A stretch of 64,000 nucleotides of DNA from Shewanella pneumatophori (GCF_023283895.1 NZ_JAKILB010000010.1:91996-155995); one strand, 5' to 3'. Positions 16,888 to 26,039 are shown, numbered from the stretch's first letter. Translations and numbers: made by a program. The notes: generated by a model not told the origin, from the letters alone.

Positions 16888-17610
16888 GTGAGTCTTTTTA
16901 CTAAATCATTAAAAATTAATTATAGCGATTTTTACTCACTTGTTGTCAGTACCGTGGTTTCGATTTGGTTATGTGCCTTTACTGCATCTAGCTATGCAGC
17001 TGAAACTAAAGACACTGAAGCGGTTGAGTTAGTGGCACTGACTGCTGAGTTGTTACATGTAAAACAAGAGCTTGAAGCTTGGAATAAGTTAAAGCCTGCG
17101 ATAGAGCGATTGGTCGAGAATGAAGCTGATCTTGCTTTATTGATATCCGAGCTGAGTAAAGCTGTCGAGATTCAGCAGCAACCGGTTAAGTTTGTCGTAC
17201 CTAAAGAACCGCTAGCTAATAAAGGTTTTATTGAAGGATTTATTTCTACTGAAACTATGAGTAAAAAAAATACAATTAAACCTAAAGTCGTTAATAAAGT
17301 AGAAAGTGTTAAGAAAAGTAATTTGGTGACCGAAAGAAAAAATGCTCCTAATGCTTATGGCGTTCACCTGTCTTCCTACTCTAAAAGTAATAACCTAAAG
17401 GCAGGTTGGCTTAGCTATAAAAAAAAGTTTCATGATTTATTGGTTGATGGTCACCCAATGAAGATCGATTTTGTTAGTAAAGGTAAGAGTTTCTCTCGGT
17501 TGGTCTATGGGCCATATTTGAGTAAAAAATCGGCATTATCAATATGCCACCTATTAAAAGTCGAAGGGCAGTACTGTGCCGTAGTTGAATATAAGGGTGA
17601 AAGGATATAG
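16888..17610 (+). CDS. Exported coiled-coil protein with C-terminal SPOR-like domain (fimbrial locus, first gene)
   Basis: About 240 residues. A signal peptide or uncleaved anchor ends near SYAA-ET. A coiled coil follows (KQELEAWNKLKPAIERLVEN), then a linker and a C-terminal SPOR-like domain of about 78 residues (YGVHLSSYSKS to YCAVVEY) with two Cys in the pattern CX9C. SPOR domains bind denuded septal peptidoglycan glycans. The coiled coil and SPOR part are paralogous to the lipoprotein at the other end of the locus. The frame is open from 16837; the GTG at 16888 has AAAGAG eight bases upstream and gives a normal signal peptide, while the ATG at 16855 lacks a ribosome site. It may anchor or position the pilus assembly machine at the cell wall. 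Confidence 0.7.
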   Translation: MSLFTKSLKINYSDFYSLVVSTVVSIWLCAFTASSYAAETKDTEAVELVALTAELLHVKQELEAWNKLKPAIERLVENEADLALLISELSKAVEIQQQPVKFVVPKEPLANKGFIEGFISTETMSKKNTIKPKVVNKVESVKKSNLVTERKNAPNAYGVHLSSYSKSNNLKAGWLSYKKKFHDLLVDGHPMKIDFVSKGKSFSRLVYGPYLSKKSALSICHLLKVEGQYCAVVEYKGERI

Positions 17611-17818
17611 AAGGATTTGCTGAAGTATTATTAAAAAATAACTTTGTTTTAAATTTAATTAAAGTTAAGTTTTATAATGCCGATTAGTTATCTAGCTTTA
17701 TCTTTTCTATTTTTAGCCTGAGTTTAACTTGGTTTGTTGTCACCTTTGGTTTTTATTTAGTCAAAGTGTGTCTTGGCGTTATTTATTAAATACAATAATG
17801 TGTAAAATGGAGTTTTAA

Positions 17819-18448
17819 ATGAAAAATATTTCTATGGTGGCAAAAGCTGTTGGCTTAGCATTCGTTATGGTTGCATCTGCGCCAGTTATGGCTGCTGAAA
17901 CAGAGAATGCTACAGCTTCTGTTACTGTTAAAAATGCTTTTGAAATGGTTGTGGCTAAGCCATTGAACTTTGGTGAGATCACCGCAGTAGTGGATCTAAC
18001 AGATACTGATGGCGTAAGTGCTAGCATTACAATGTCGCCAAATCCAACTGAGCAGGCAACAGTGGTTAATGGTGCTGGAAATGCGGCAACTATTAGATCA
18101 CTAGTACCGGGTGAACCTGGTGAAGTTACCGTAGCTGGTGTTGCACCATATTCAGAGTTAAGCGTGACTTTACCGACAACTCCAACCAATGTTGTAGCAG
18201 CTTCAGCACCTCCAGGATCTCCTAAGTTTGTATTAAGTACTATTACGGCATTTATTACATCAGGTGATAATGACGGCACGCTTTATGCGGACGGTAATAA
18301 GTTGACTGCAGACGGTCAAGGTAATGCAAGTTTTAACTTTGGTGGCACGTTAACGACAGATGTGTACGTTGCTGAAACCAATGTTATTGATAGACAGTAT
18401 CAAGATGGTGAGTTTACCGGCACTTTTCCAATTACTGTTAGCTACTAA
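17819..18448 (+). CDS. DUF4402-like major pilin subunit
   Basis: 209 residues with a clear signal peptide ending VMA-AE. The mature part opens with ATASVTVKNAFEM and LNFGEI and closes with FTGTFPITVSY, the beta-strand pattern of DUF4402 proteins, which resemble Mat/Ecp-type fimbrillins. It is Ala/Thr/Val-rich with no Cys, and precedes a second related subunit, a PapD-like chaperone and an usher. GGAG sits six bases before the ATG. A long AT-rich gap before it (208 bp) and a hairpin after it suggest separate strong expression, as for a major shaft subunit. Export is by Sec, then chaperone-usher assembly on the cell surface. Confidence 0.8.
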   Translation: MKNISMVAKAVGLAFVMVASAPVMAAETENATASVTVKNAFEMVVAKPLNFGEITAVVDLTDTDGVSASITMSPNPTEQATVVNGAGNAATIRSLVPGEPGEVTVAGVAPYSELSVTLPTTPTNVVAASAPPGSPKFVLSTITAFITSGDNDGTLYADGNKLTADGQGNASFNFGGTLTTDVYVAETNVIDRQYQDGEFTGTFPITVSY

Positions 18449-18462
18449 GTAAAAATAGACTC

Positions 18463-18490
18463 AGGTGGCGAAACATATGTTTTGCCACCT
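18463..18490 (+). promoter_or_regulatory. Intercistronic hairpin after the major pilin
   Basis: AGGTGGCGAAACAT and ATGTTTTGCCACCT form a 14-bp dyad with one G-T wobble, 14 bp after the pilin stop. No T run follows and the next gene starts 17 bp later. It probably stabilises the pilin mRNA or lowers downstream expression. Confidence 0.7.
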
Positions 18491-18507
18491 TAGATAAAAG
18501 GCTAGCT

Positions 18508-18963
18508 GTGAAATCTATTTTATTTTTATTTTTAGTTTTAGCTACGGTCATTTTTGACGTAAGTGCCGATGTGTATTTTGAACAACCGCTATCGTTTGGC
18601 ACCATAGTGATACGTGATAACAGTATTCAAAGTAGTGTGACTGTGCCTACCTATGGTCATAGCACTTCTTCTGGGCAGTTGCTAATCATTAAACCCGGGC
18701 AAGCAGCTGAAATGGTCATTACTGATTACCCACCTTATGTCGATCTTTCAATTACTCCAATGTTGCCTGTTATAACGACTGTTGCATCAGGAGATACTGA
18801 ACAATTCACCTTAAGTGAGATCTATATTGAGCCGAATATTCGTACAGATAGTGCTGGTATGGCTATGACTCAAATGGGTGGCAAGCTGATGACTTCAGGT
18901 AATGGTAAGCATTATTTAAATACTTCGTACCAAGCCGTTTTTTATTTAGATATTAGTTATTAG
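18508..18963 (+). CDS. Minor pilin or tip-subunit candidate (DUF4402-like)
   Basis: 151 residues from a GTG start, with a signal peptide ending near VSA-DV. QPLSFGTI and the closing YQAVFYLDISY follow the same beta pattern as the preceding subunit, but the protein is shorter and lacks the N-terminal VTVKN strand. That would fit a tip or initiator subunit that accepts but does not donate a strand; this is an inference. It lies between the main pilin and the chaperone gene. Confidence 0.65.
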   Translation: MKSILFLFLVLATVIFDVSADVYFEQPLSFGTIVIRDNSIQSSVTVPTYGHSTSSGQLLIIKPGQAAEMVITDYPPYVDLSITPMLPVITTVASGDTEQFTLSEIYIEPNIRTDSAGMAMTQMGGKLMTSGNGKHYLNTSYQAVFYLDISY

Positions 18964-19057
18964 TTCAATCAACAACTACAGAGTAATTCTGTAATTTTAC
19001 AGAGCCTAGGCCCGATCACTAGAGCGAATTGTATTCCATTTGTTTTGAGTATTTTCT

Positions 19058-19897
19058 ATGTTTAAGCGCTTATCAAAAGCTACATTTTTTGTGTCAATAT
19101 GCTTATTTTCATTTATCAATTCAGCTCAAGCTAGCTTATTGGTGTCTCCTATTCGGGTTGCTTTTGAAGGACGCGAAAGAGCCCATGAGATTGTACTTAT
19201 AAACAGCAGCTCTGAAGTCAAAACATACCGTCTTGCGTGGCAAGAAAAGTCAGCTTTACCAAGTGGTGGATACAAAGACTTAACTGCAGAAGAAGCGGTT
19301 GGTTATCCATCAGCTAGCAAAATGCTGCGTTTTAGTCCGAGGCAGGTGACTTTGAAACCTAATGAGCGTCAGATTGTTAGGTTGGGTCTAAGGCGCCCTA
19401 AAGATCTTGCAGATGGAGAGTATCGCTCGCATTTAAAGTTAGAAGCGTTACCGCCTAAACGTGCTAAAAAGCCAGATGGTGAAATGTCGATTAATTTGGA
19501 CGTTTTGTTAAGTTACAGCCTGCCAGTAATCGTTAGGCAAGGAAAAGCTAACCCTAAAGTTGAGATTTCGTCAAAGGAGCTCCGCTTTGATCAGCAGAGT
19601 GGCAAAACTCTGCTAAATGTTAATTTAACTCGTACTGGTGAATATTCTACTGCCGGGAATTTAGTTGCGTATTGGTTAGGGGAGCAAGGAGCTGAGCAAG
19701 TTGTTGCGCGCTTAAATAACGTCAATATATATCCAGAGGTTAGTCAAGCTGTTAAGTCTATGGCTTGGATTGCAAAGGGTTTCACCCCGTCTAATGGTCA
19801 GCTGCGTATTGTTTATGAAGGGCAGCAAGAATTTAACGGGCAAGTTTTTGCAGAGAAAGAGTTTGCTGTAACCGCAGAAGCATTCACTAACAACTAG
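19058..19897 (+). CDS. PapD-like periplasmic pilus chaperone
   Basis: 279 residues, signal peptide ending near AQA-SL. The N-terminal immunoglobulin-like domain has SPIRVAFEG, then LRFSPRQVTLKPNERQIVRL and GEYRSHLKLEAL, the usual G1-strand and chaperone signature. The C-terminal domain is longer than in classical FGS/FGL chaperones. It caps pilins in the periplasm by donor-strand complementation and delivers them to the usher, whose gene follows 69 bp later. Confidence 0.88.
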   Translation: MFKRLSKATFFVSICLFSFINSAQASLLVSPIRVAFEGRERAHEIVLINSSSEVKTYRLAWQEKSALPSGGYKDLTAEEAVGYPSASKMLRFSPRQVTLKPNERQIVRLGLRRPKDLADGEYRSHLKLEALPPKRAKKPDGEMSINLDVLLSYSLPVIVRQGKANPKVEISSKELRFDQQSGKTLLNVNLTRTGEYSTAGNLVAYWLGEQGAEQVVARLNNVNIYPEVSQAVKSMAWIAKGFTPSNGQLRIVYEGQQEFNGQVFAEKEFAVTAEAFTNN

Positions 19898-19966
19898 CTA
19901 TTTTGGTGGTGGATGTTGACCGGAGTTGGTGAATACTTTGCTGTTATTCGAATTTAAGGGAAAGTA

Positions 19967-22900
19967 GTGCGCTATCGCCTAAGTTACGCATTACTTTTAT
20001 CTCTGCTTCTCAGCTATGCAGGCTCCGCAAGTGCGCAGCCTGCTTTTATTGCTTTTATATCGTCTCAACAGACCTTACCTGTAATTATTCAATCAGAGCA
20101 AAACGTTCAGCTTGCCAGTTTAAATAATGCCGACGTTGCGCGCACTTTAGCGAGGCTGAAGCAAAGTTACAGCTTGTCACTGCAGGAGCTACAATCCCAA
20201 GCTGCAGTTTTAGCATCTACAACTGATGACGCTAGTGTAAACATAGAACTCTCCGGCGAGCAGTTGGGTATTCCCGAAGGGGAGGAGTTACTGCTATCTC
20301 TTTATGTCGATAATCATTATTTGTCAGATGTGTTTGCTATCAAAAGTAAGCAAAATGCGCAATTTAGTTTAATTGGGCTATTTGAGTTAATTGATTTTCC
20401 AATTGAAGGCGACTTTGACAATCGCATGGTTAAAGGCTGGTATTTAGATGAGACTCGTCAATTTTTAATGCGCCTACCTGAAGCGGGAGAGGAAGTCGTT
20501 AATGTCTCGGTTAACCAGCAGGATTTCGAATTAGAACCTAGTCATTACACCCTTATGGCTGATGATATTTATATTGCCGGCGATGAGATTGAACAGTGGT
20601 TTGGTATCACTTTTGACTATAGTTTTTCAGATTTAAAGGTAGAAATTAGCAGCTCCTCGCCGTTACCTGTACAACAAAGGTTAGCGCGAAAAAACCGTCA
20701 ACTAAATCAAACTGTAAGTCGCAATAGAGAGGCTGTGTTGCCTTGGAAAGAATCTAATTATCAAGCGATATCCTCTCCTTTAGTCGATGTGCAGGTTAAC
20801 GCTGCAGTGACAGAACACAACAATTATCAAAGTTACTCGATAATTGGCGGTCATGATTTCGCATTCTTAAGTAGTGAGTTCTATGCCAGCGGTAATAGTA
20901 ATGATGCATTGACGGACTTACGTTTAACCTTATCAAAAGAATCGGCAGCGGGGGACTTACTAGGCCCATTAAAGGCGACAGAATTTAGACTAGGTGATAT
21001 TACTCCTGTGAGCGTCGGAGTTGATGGCACGCTCGGTCAAAGTCGCGGTGCTTCAATAACTAATGATAAAACAGGTGTATCGGCCAACAATAGAACCATC
21101 AATCTCAGTGGTGATATTCAACCTGGCTGGGATATAGAGCTATATCAAAACGGTTTACTGATCAGGCAGGCGCTTAGTTTGCAAAATGGTCGCTATGAGT
21201 TTAACGACATCGAATTGCTGTATGGAGATAACCAATTTGAGATGATTGCTTATGGCCCGCAAGGACAGGTTAAAACCGAAACTAAACAAGTTTATGTTGA
21301 TAGTAATAAGCTCAAAGCTAACGAGAGCAGCTATAGTGTTTCGCTTGCTGAAATTGGTAAAGGTTTATCGGGTATCTCTAGTACACCTGATGATAATGAA
21401 ACGGGTTGGGTGCTAAGTTCGACCTATGAGCGCGGTTTAACTGATTGGGCATCGATTAATTTAGGCGTTCAAGAGCAGTTATCAGAGCTGGGCACTTCTG
21501 TCGATACTTATGCCATTGGTGGTAATTTTAATCTGTTTGAACGTTTTCTTATTGATGCTGATTATCAAATTAAAGGCCATCAAGACAGCACATTTGCTGT
21601 TTCAGGGCGAACCCAAATTGGTGACCAATCCTTAAGCTTGCGTTATCAGGTATCAGAAAAGACCTTAGAAAGTTTAAGTCAGCAACAACATACAGAATAT
21701 AATTTTGACCACAGTGGATATATTTTTCAAGGCTCTCCCTATCGTTTAAATTATCGAAATCATTGGCGACAAACTCAAACGAGTAATGGCGCAAAGCACG
21801 ACGAGTTTGGCAATTTGCTCGCTATAAGTACTGGTTGGGCAAACATTAATAACCAATTAACTTGGTATACGGGCCACTCTTCTAATGACGCAGCTTTAGA
21901 TGACTCGCTTACAGGGCAATTACAGTTACAAAAGAGTTTTGGTTGGGCTTTTAGCAGGGTGAAACTAGATTATTTTATTCAGCCAGAAGCTGAAATTTCT
22001 CGCTTTTCTACCGAGCTATCCATTCCAATTAATACTCACCTACAGTCTGAACTTGAGCTTGATTACTACCCTATAACTGACCTGTTAAGTAGCAGTGCTA
22101 GCTTAAGCTGGCAGCATAATGCATTTAGTCTTAATTCTACTGTTTCTTATGATAATACTGGCGACTGGTCATTAGGTTTGTATGGCCGCTTTAGCTTTGG
22201 TTATGAGCCGCAAACAGAGCAAGTGTTTATGTCATCGCGTAGCTTATCTGGTGCGGGAGCCTTAATGGTGCGAGTGTTTGAGGATGACAACCTTAATGGA
22301 CGGTTTGATGCTGGTGAGGCTGTAATTGAAGGTGCAAGAGTCAAAGGTGTGCAACAGTACCGCTATGGCACGAGTAATCAAGATGGCGTGGCGATGTTAA
22401 CCTCAATGTCTAGCCAGAAGAAAACTGATATTGTGCTTGACCAAAAAAGCTTAGGCGATCCTTTCTTAATTCCGTCTATTCCTGGGGTTTCAATCACGCC
22501 AAGACGAGGTCATATACAGACTTTAGATTTCCCTGTCGTTAACGCCGCAGAAGTTGAAGGTACCGTGTATGTGCGTGAAGCCGATGGTAGCGAGTCTATT
22601 GCGCCTTATGTCACTGTAAACTTGGTTAATATTGCAGGTGATATTGTTGCAACCACGGAAACAGAGTTTGATGGATATTATCTGTTTACTGATTTGATCC
22701 CGGGCGATTACCAGTTATCTATCGATGCAAACTACCTTGAACGTAAGAAGTTACGTGGTGAGTCACAAATGGCGATTACCTTGCAAAATAATGGCGATGT
22801 AATGAATGGTGCTGACTTTACGTTTGCAGAAATCATGATGACCAAAGGCTATGTAATGAACCTAGGTAAATTTAACTCACTGGCAATGCTCAAAACCTAT

Positions 22901-23098
22901 TGGCAGTTAGTTAAGCACAATTATGATGATGCCATGAGCCAACAAGTATTTTATATCGAAGATAAAAAAACTAAGCGTTATGCGCTGAACGTGGCATTTT
23001 TAGCGCGTAAGCAGCAAGCTGAAGCCGGTTGTGCGCAAATTGCGAAGCAAGGTCTTAAGTGTAATGTTGAATCGTTTGAGTTCGAATTTGAATCATAA
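19967..23098 (+). CDS. Outer-membrane usher with C-terminal SPOR-like domain
   Basis: 1,043 residues from a GTG with AAGGGA upstream. Signal peptide ends SASA-QP. A large beta-barrel region (about 260-760) contains usher-like turns such as IQPGWDIELYQNGLLIRQ and FEMIAYGPQG. After the barrel come EDDNLNGRFDAGE, a calcium-loop or carboxypeptidase-regulatory-like fold (about 765-860), a second such fold (FDGYYLFTDLIPGDYQL), and then a SPOR-like domain (about 960-1040; YVMNLGKFNSL to GLKCNVESF) with CX9C. Ordinary ushers end in two small CTDs and have no SPOR domain. The overall plan resembles alternative (CS1/TcfC-type) ushers. The SPOR part would face the periplasm and bind peptidoglycan. It shares its pattern with the proteins encoded at both ends of the locus. 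Confidence 0.85.
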   Translation: MRYRLSYALLLSLLLSYAGSASAQPAFIAFISSQQTLPVIIQSEQNVQLASLNNADVARTLARLKQSYSLSLQELQSQAAVLASTTDDASVNIELSGEQLGIPEGEELLLSLYVDNHYLSDVFAIKSKQNAQFSLIGLFELIDFPIEGDFDNRMVKGWYLDETRQFLMRLPEAGEEVVNVSVNQQDFELEPSHYTLMADDIYIAGDEIEQWFGITFDYSFSDLKVEISSSSPLPVQQRLARKNRQLNQTVSRNREAVLPWKESNYQAISSPLVDVQVNAAVTEHNNYQSYSIIGGHDFAFLSSEFYASGNSNDALTDLRLTLSKESAAGDLLGPLKATEFRLGDITPVSVGVDGTLGQSRGASITNDKTGVSANNRTINLSGDIQPGWDIELYQNGLLIRQALSLQNGRYEFNDIELLYGDNQFEMIAYGPQGQVKTETKQVYVDSNKLKANESSYSVSLAEIGKGLSGISSTPDDNETGWVLSSTYERGLTDWASINLGVQEQLSELGTSVDTYAIGGNFNLFERFLIDADYQIKGHQDSTFAVSGRTQIGDQSLSLRYQVSEKTLESLSQQQHTEYNFDHSGYIFQGSPYRLNYRNHWRQTQTSNGAKHDEFGNLLAISTGWANINNQLTWYTGHSSNDAALDDSLTGQLQLQKSFGWAFSRVKLDYFIQPEAEISRFSTELSIPINTHLQSELELDYYPITDLLSSSASLSWQHNAFSLNSTVSYDNTGDWSLGLYGRFSFGYEPQTEQVFMSSRSLSGAGALMVRVFEDDNLNGRFDAGEAVIEGARVKGVQQYRYGTSNQDGVAMLTSMSSQKKTDIVLDQKSLGDPFLIPSIPGVSITPRRGHIQTLDFPVVNAAEVEGTVYVREADGSESIAPYVTVNLVNIAGDIVATTETEFDGYYLFTDLIPGDYQLSIDANYLERKKLRGESQMAITLQNNGDVMNGADFTFAEIMMTKGYVMNLGKFNSLAMLKTYWQLVKHNYDDAMSQQVFYIEDKKTKRYALNVAFLARKQQAEAGCAQIAKQGLKCNVESFEFEFES

Positions 23099-23149
23099 CA
23101 AGCTTACGCTTTTGCCATTTTAATCGTATTACTTTTCAGAGACAGTCTT

Positions 23150-24040
23150 GTGGAAATGAGTTTTAAAATGAATGTACTGAACTATCGAGCTTGCCGTAAA
23201 GCAGCGACTTTGCTTATTGCCATTATGAGCTTAACGGGCTGTGCTAATCAGGCAGATATAGCGCTTCAAAAGCAGCGAGTTGCAGAGCAAAAGCAACTAG
23301 AAGAAAAAATAGAACAATTAGAGCAAGAGCTAGCTGAGTGGCGCCAAATGAAGGCTGGTCTATCCCGTTTGATTGTTATTGAAGGTGACCTGAAATTATT
23401 GGTTGAGCAACTCACCATGTTGGCGGCAGGAAACCAAGCACCAGCTAGACCCGATCCAATAATGTCTAAAGCGACTAAACAAATGCCAACGTCCGTTTCG
23501 TCAGATTCAATAGCAGTAGCAAGTTCAACGATGGAGGTTAAACACCAAATTTCGAGCCAAGTCAGTGACAATAAAGTTGACGAAGTACAGGTTGAGCAAA
23601 TGGTTGCAGCTGAGAGCTCGAAAACAGAGGTTAATGTGCCACAAGCTTTAGCTATTAGAAGTTACGCATCAGCATATCCGGGCGGGCCTGAGCAACCTAT
23701 CGAGTCTAATCCAAAGGTTTTGAACTATGCGAATAAGATGCAAGCAGAAGCTAAAGCAGCAGGGAAGAAAAGTGGTTTTGCATTGCAGTTATCATCAGTG
23801 GATAAATTCTCTCGTATCGAGCCTACTTGGTTTGAGTTAAATAGTCGTTTTGGCACTCAGTTAGCTCGTTATGTGCCGAGGTATGAGCGTGTTTTAGTTA
23901 ACGGAAAAACATATTACCGAATTAAAGTTGGCGAGTTTACCCAGCGTCAACAAGCATTGTCAGCTTGTACTAGCATGAAGCAAAGCGGTTTGGATTGTAT
24001 TATTGCAACCAGCACAGGTATTAACCTTTATAGTAGCTAG
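23150..24040 (+). CDS. Coiled-coil SPOR lipoprotein (fimbrial locus, last gene)
   Basis: 296 residues. A lipobox LTGC gives a lipid-modified Cys31 followed by Ala-Asn, favouring outer-membrane retention. A coiled coil follows (EKIEQLEQELAEWRQMKAG), a disordered linker, then a SPOR-like domain (SGFALQLSSVDKFSR to GLDCIIATS) with CX9C. Coiled coil and SPOR match the first gene of the locus (ELxxWxxMK/LK, then a shared ...E-x-DLxLL run), so the two are diverged duplicates. Starts at 23150 (GTG), 23156 and 23168 (ATG) are all possible; 23168 gives the most typical lipoprotein n-region. Likely an accessory tether between usher and cell wall. Confidence 0.75.
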   Translation: MEMSFKMNVLNYRACRKAATLLIAIMSLTGCANQADIALQKQRVAEQKQLEEKIEQLEQELAEWRQMKAGLSRLIVIEGDLKLLVEQLTMLAAGNQAPARPDPIMSKATKQMPTSVSSDSIAVASSTMEVKHQISSQVSDNKVDEVQVEQMVAAESSKTEVNVPQALAIRSYASAYPGGPEQPIESNPKVLNYANKMQAEAKAAGKKSGFALQLSSVDKFSRIEPTWFELNSRFGTQLARYVPRYERVLVNGKTYYRIKVGEFTQRQQALSACTSMKQSGLDCIIATSTGINLYSS

Positions 24041-24096
24041 TCCACGCAATTGTTGTTGATATGATGGGTTAGTGAGTCTTAATATTGGATTTTAAA

Positions 24097-24121
24097 AAGT
24101 GGGAAAATTAATTGTCCACTT
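24097..24121 (+). terminator. Weak hairpin after the fimbrial locus
   Basis: AAGTGG and CCACTT pair across a 13-base AT-rich loop, 57 bp after the last stop. The stem is short and there is no T run, so this is only a candidate. Confidence 0.3.
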
Positions 24122-24149
24122 AGGTTTCTAGTTTGCGTAATCCCTATGG

Positions 24150-24758
24150 TTAGTCATGCAATGCTAAAGCAACGCCAAAACCGATAAGCGCAACGCCACA
24201 GAGTTGGTTGAGTCTACGTTGCGCTTTCATTAATACGCTTTGTAGCGGCTTTGAAGTGAATAGTAGTGCTACCAGAAGGAACCAAAGCAAATGTAATAGC
24301 ATGATATACACGCCATAAAGTAATGCCACTTCATTATTGCTATCTAAAGTCATTACTTGACTAAAAATACTCAAGAAAAACAACATGGTTTTTGGATTCA
24401 ATACATTACATAAGAAGCCTTCTAGTAAGTAACCAGAATAATTCTCAGGTATCTCTGTATCCGCTTGGACGCTAAGGTTTTGAGGTTTAGCGAGCAAGCC
24501 AGTTATTCCCAAATAGATAAGGTATAGAGCGCCTGCATATCGGATAAGGTTAAATAGCCATTGGTTGTGTGAGACTAGGTAACCAATTCCCAGTAATGAA
24601 TAACCAATATGCACACTAATTGCTAAGCTAATGCCTATTGCTGTATAGCATCCGGCTTTACGACTTCGATTTATACTATTTTTAAGCACTAATACAAAGT
24701 CGGCCCCAGGACTAATAACAATAATAACTCCTAAAATAGCTAGACTGAAAATTTCCAC
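24150..24758 (-). CDS. LysE/RhtB-family amino-acid exporter
   Basis: 202 residues with about six hydrophobic segments. The family N terminus is present (ILGVIIVISPGADFVLVLKN), and NPKTMLFFLSIFSQ is the usual second signature. A longer frame begins at 24791, but AGGAGG four bases before the GTG at 24758 and the family start favour the shorter form. It is divergent from a GcvA-type LysR gene with 99 bp between, the common regulator-exporter pairing. Exports an amino acid or analogue; substrate unknown. Confidence 0.88.
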   Translation of the reverse strand: MEIFSLAILGVIIVISPGADFVLVLKNSINRSRKAGCYTAIGISLAISVHIGYSLLGIGYLVSHNQWLFNLIRYAGALYLIYLGITGLLAKPQNLSVQADTEIPENYSGYLLEGFLCNVLNPKTMLFFLSIFSQVMTLDSNNEVALLYGVYIMLLHLLWFLLVALLFTSKPLQSVLMKAQRRLNQLCGVALIGFGVALALHD

Positions 24759-24857
24759 AACACCTCCTGAATTCGATAAGTAAGGCGGCATTGTAGGAGG
24801 CTTTATCGCTAGTTATAATCGAAACAACTTCACTATACCTGTGAGATATATTCACAT

Positions 24858-25775
24858 ATGAGACATTTGAAATCATTTTATACTTTTCATGTTGCAGCTT
24901 CCTCTCGCAGTTATAGTGAAGCAGCTAATAAACTGCATATTACGCATGGGGCGGTGAGCAAACAGATAAAGGTACTGGAAACCTATCTCGGCGTGCCACT
25001 TTTTTATAAGCAGGGAAGAAATGTTCATCTCACCCGAGAGGGATTGGAGTTGCTGCAAGTAACTCAGCAAACATTTGATACGTTAACTTCTGGGGTTAAA
25101 CGTGTTCAGCAGTTAAATCAGCATTATCTTGAGGTGAGCTGTGAACCAACATTGACCATGCGTTGGTTGATGCCAAGATTATCAGCCTTTAATGAACAGT
25201 TCGGTATTGATGTTAGGCTTTCAACTGCTGGTGGACCTGTTACGCTTGGGGCTACTGGTTTGTCTATGGCGATTCGTCGCGATGATTTCATTATTCCTGA
25301 ATATTATCTACAGCAGGCACTTGTTGAGGAGTGGGTTGGTCCGGTTATGTCGCCCGATTATTGGCAAGTCATAAGCAAAGATCTGTCCAGAATGAAGCTG
25401 CTACATAGTCAAACAAGACCCCAAGCATGGGAACGCTGGTTAGAAACTATAGCTGAACAGCCAAGTCATAAACTGGAGCAGCAGACGTTTGCGCATTTTT
25501 ATTTTTGTTTTCAGGCTGCAGTTGATGGATTAGGCGCAGCACTAGGTTCGTACCCTTTAGTTATTGATGATTTAAGGAGAGGTAACCTAGTTGCCCCTTT
25601 TGGCTTTGTGCCATCAGGTCATAAATATGTGGCTATAACAGATGCCAATTCAGTGAATGTCGATCAGCAGACATTTTCAATATGGTTAACGCAGCAATTA
25701 GCGAGTTGTGTGCCTTTAGCTGAGGAGCTTGGGAAAGCAGATGTTCCCAAGCTTACAGAAGCAATTATCATTTAA
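24858..25775 (+). CDS. LysR-family regulator (GcvA-like), divergent from the exporter
   Basis: 305 residues. The N terminus is typical of the GcvA branch (HVAASSRSYSEAANKLHITH, then GAVSKQIKVLETYLGVPLF). The effector domain contains RRDDF and QAAVDGLGAALGSYPLV, both common in this branch. Probably controls the divergent LysE-type gene. The gene ends 3 bp before the end of the convergent DUF5062 gene, so the two transcripts overlap. Confidence 0.87.
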   Translation: MRHLKSFYTFHVAASSRSYSEAANKLHITHGAVSKQIKVLETYLGVPLFYKQGRNVHLTREGLELLQVTQQTFDTLTSGVKRVQQLNQHYLEVSCEPTLTMRWLMPRLSAFNEQFGIDVRLSTAGGPVTLGATGLSMAIRRDDFIIPEYYLQQALVEEWVGPVMSPDYWQVISKDLSRMKLLHSQTRPQAWERWLETIAEQPSHKLEQQTFAHFYFCFQAAVDGLGAALGSYPLVIDDLRRGNLVAPFGFVPSGHKYVAITDANSVNVDQQTFSIWLTQQLASCVPLAEELGKADVPKLTEAIII

Positions 25776-25778
25776 GGG

Positions 25779-26039
25779 TTAATTAAGCAGTTCATGCTCT
25801 GGGGGTAGTTGGCGACTGATCCACAATACCAGTTTGTGCTTCATATTGGGGCCGTCTTCTTTGTCTTTTGAAAGAGCTTGAATAAGGTTGTCTTGTACTA
25901 ATAAGCGGTAAATACATTCGACCTTGTCTTTGGGCGAAATCCCTTGGCCAAAATCGGCAAAGCCTCTTTTCTTGGCGTAGCCAACACCAATTTCCATCGC
26001 GAGTTTCAGTAGCTGTGCATCGTGCTTTCCTGGCTTCAT
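25779..26039 (-). CDS. DUF5062-type small protein
   Basis: 86 residues, soluble, starting MKPGKHDAQLLKLAMEIGVG with KKRGFADFG and ending in PPEHELLN. The pattern matches the small DUF5062 family of Shewanella and Vibrio; function unknown. No signal peptide. It lies between a convergent LysR gene and an AraC gene in the same direction 112 bp upstream. Confidence 0.7.
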   Translation of the reverse strand: MKPGKHDAQLLKLAMEIGVGYAKKRGFADFGQGISPKDKVECIYRLLVQDNLIQALSKDKEDGPNMKHKLVLWISRQLPPEHELLN

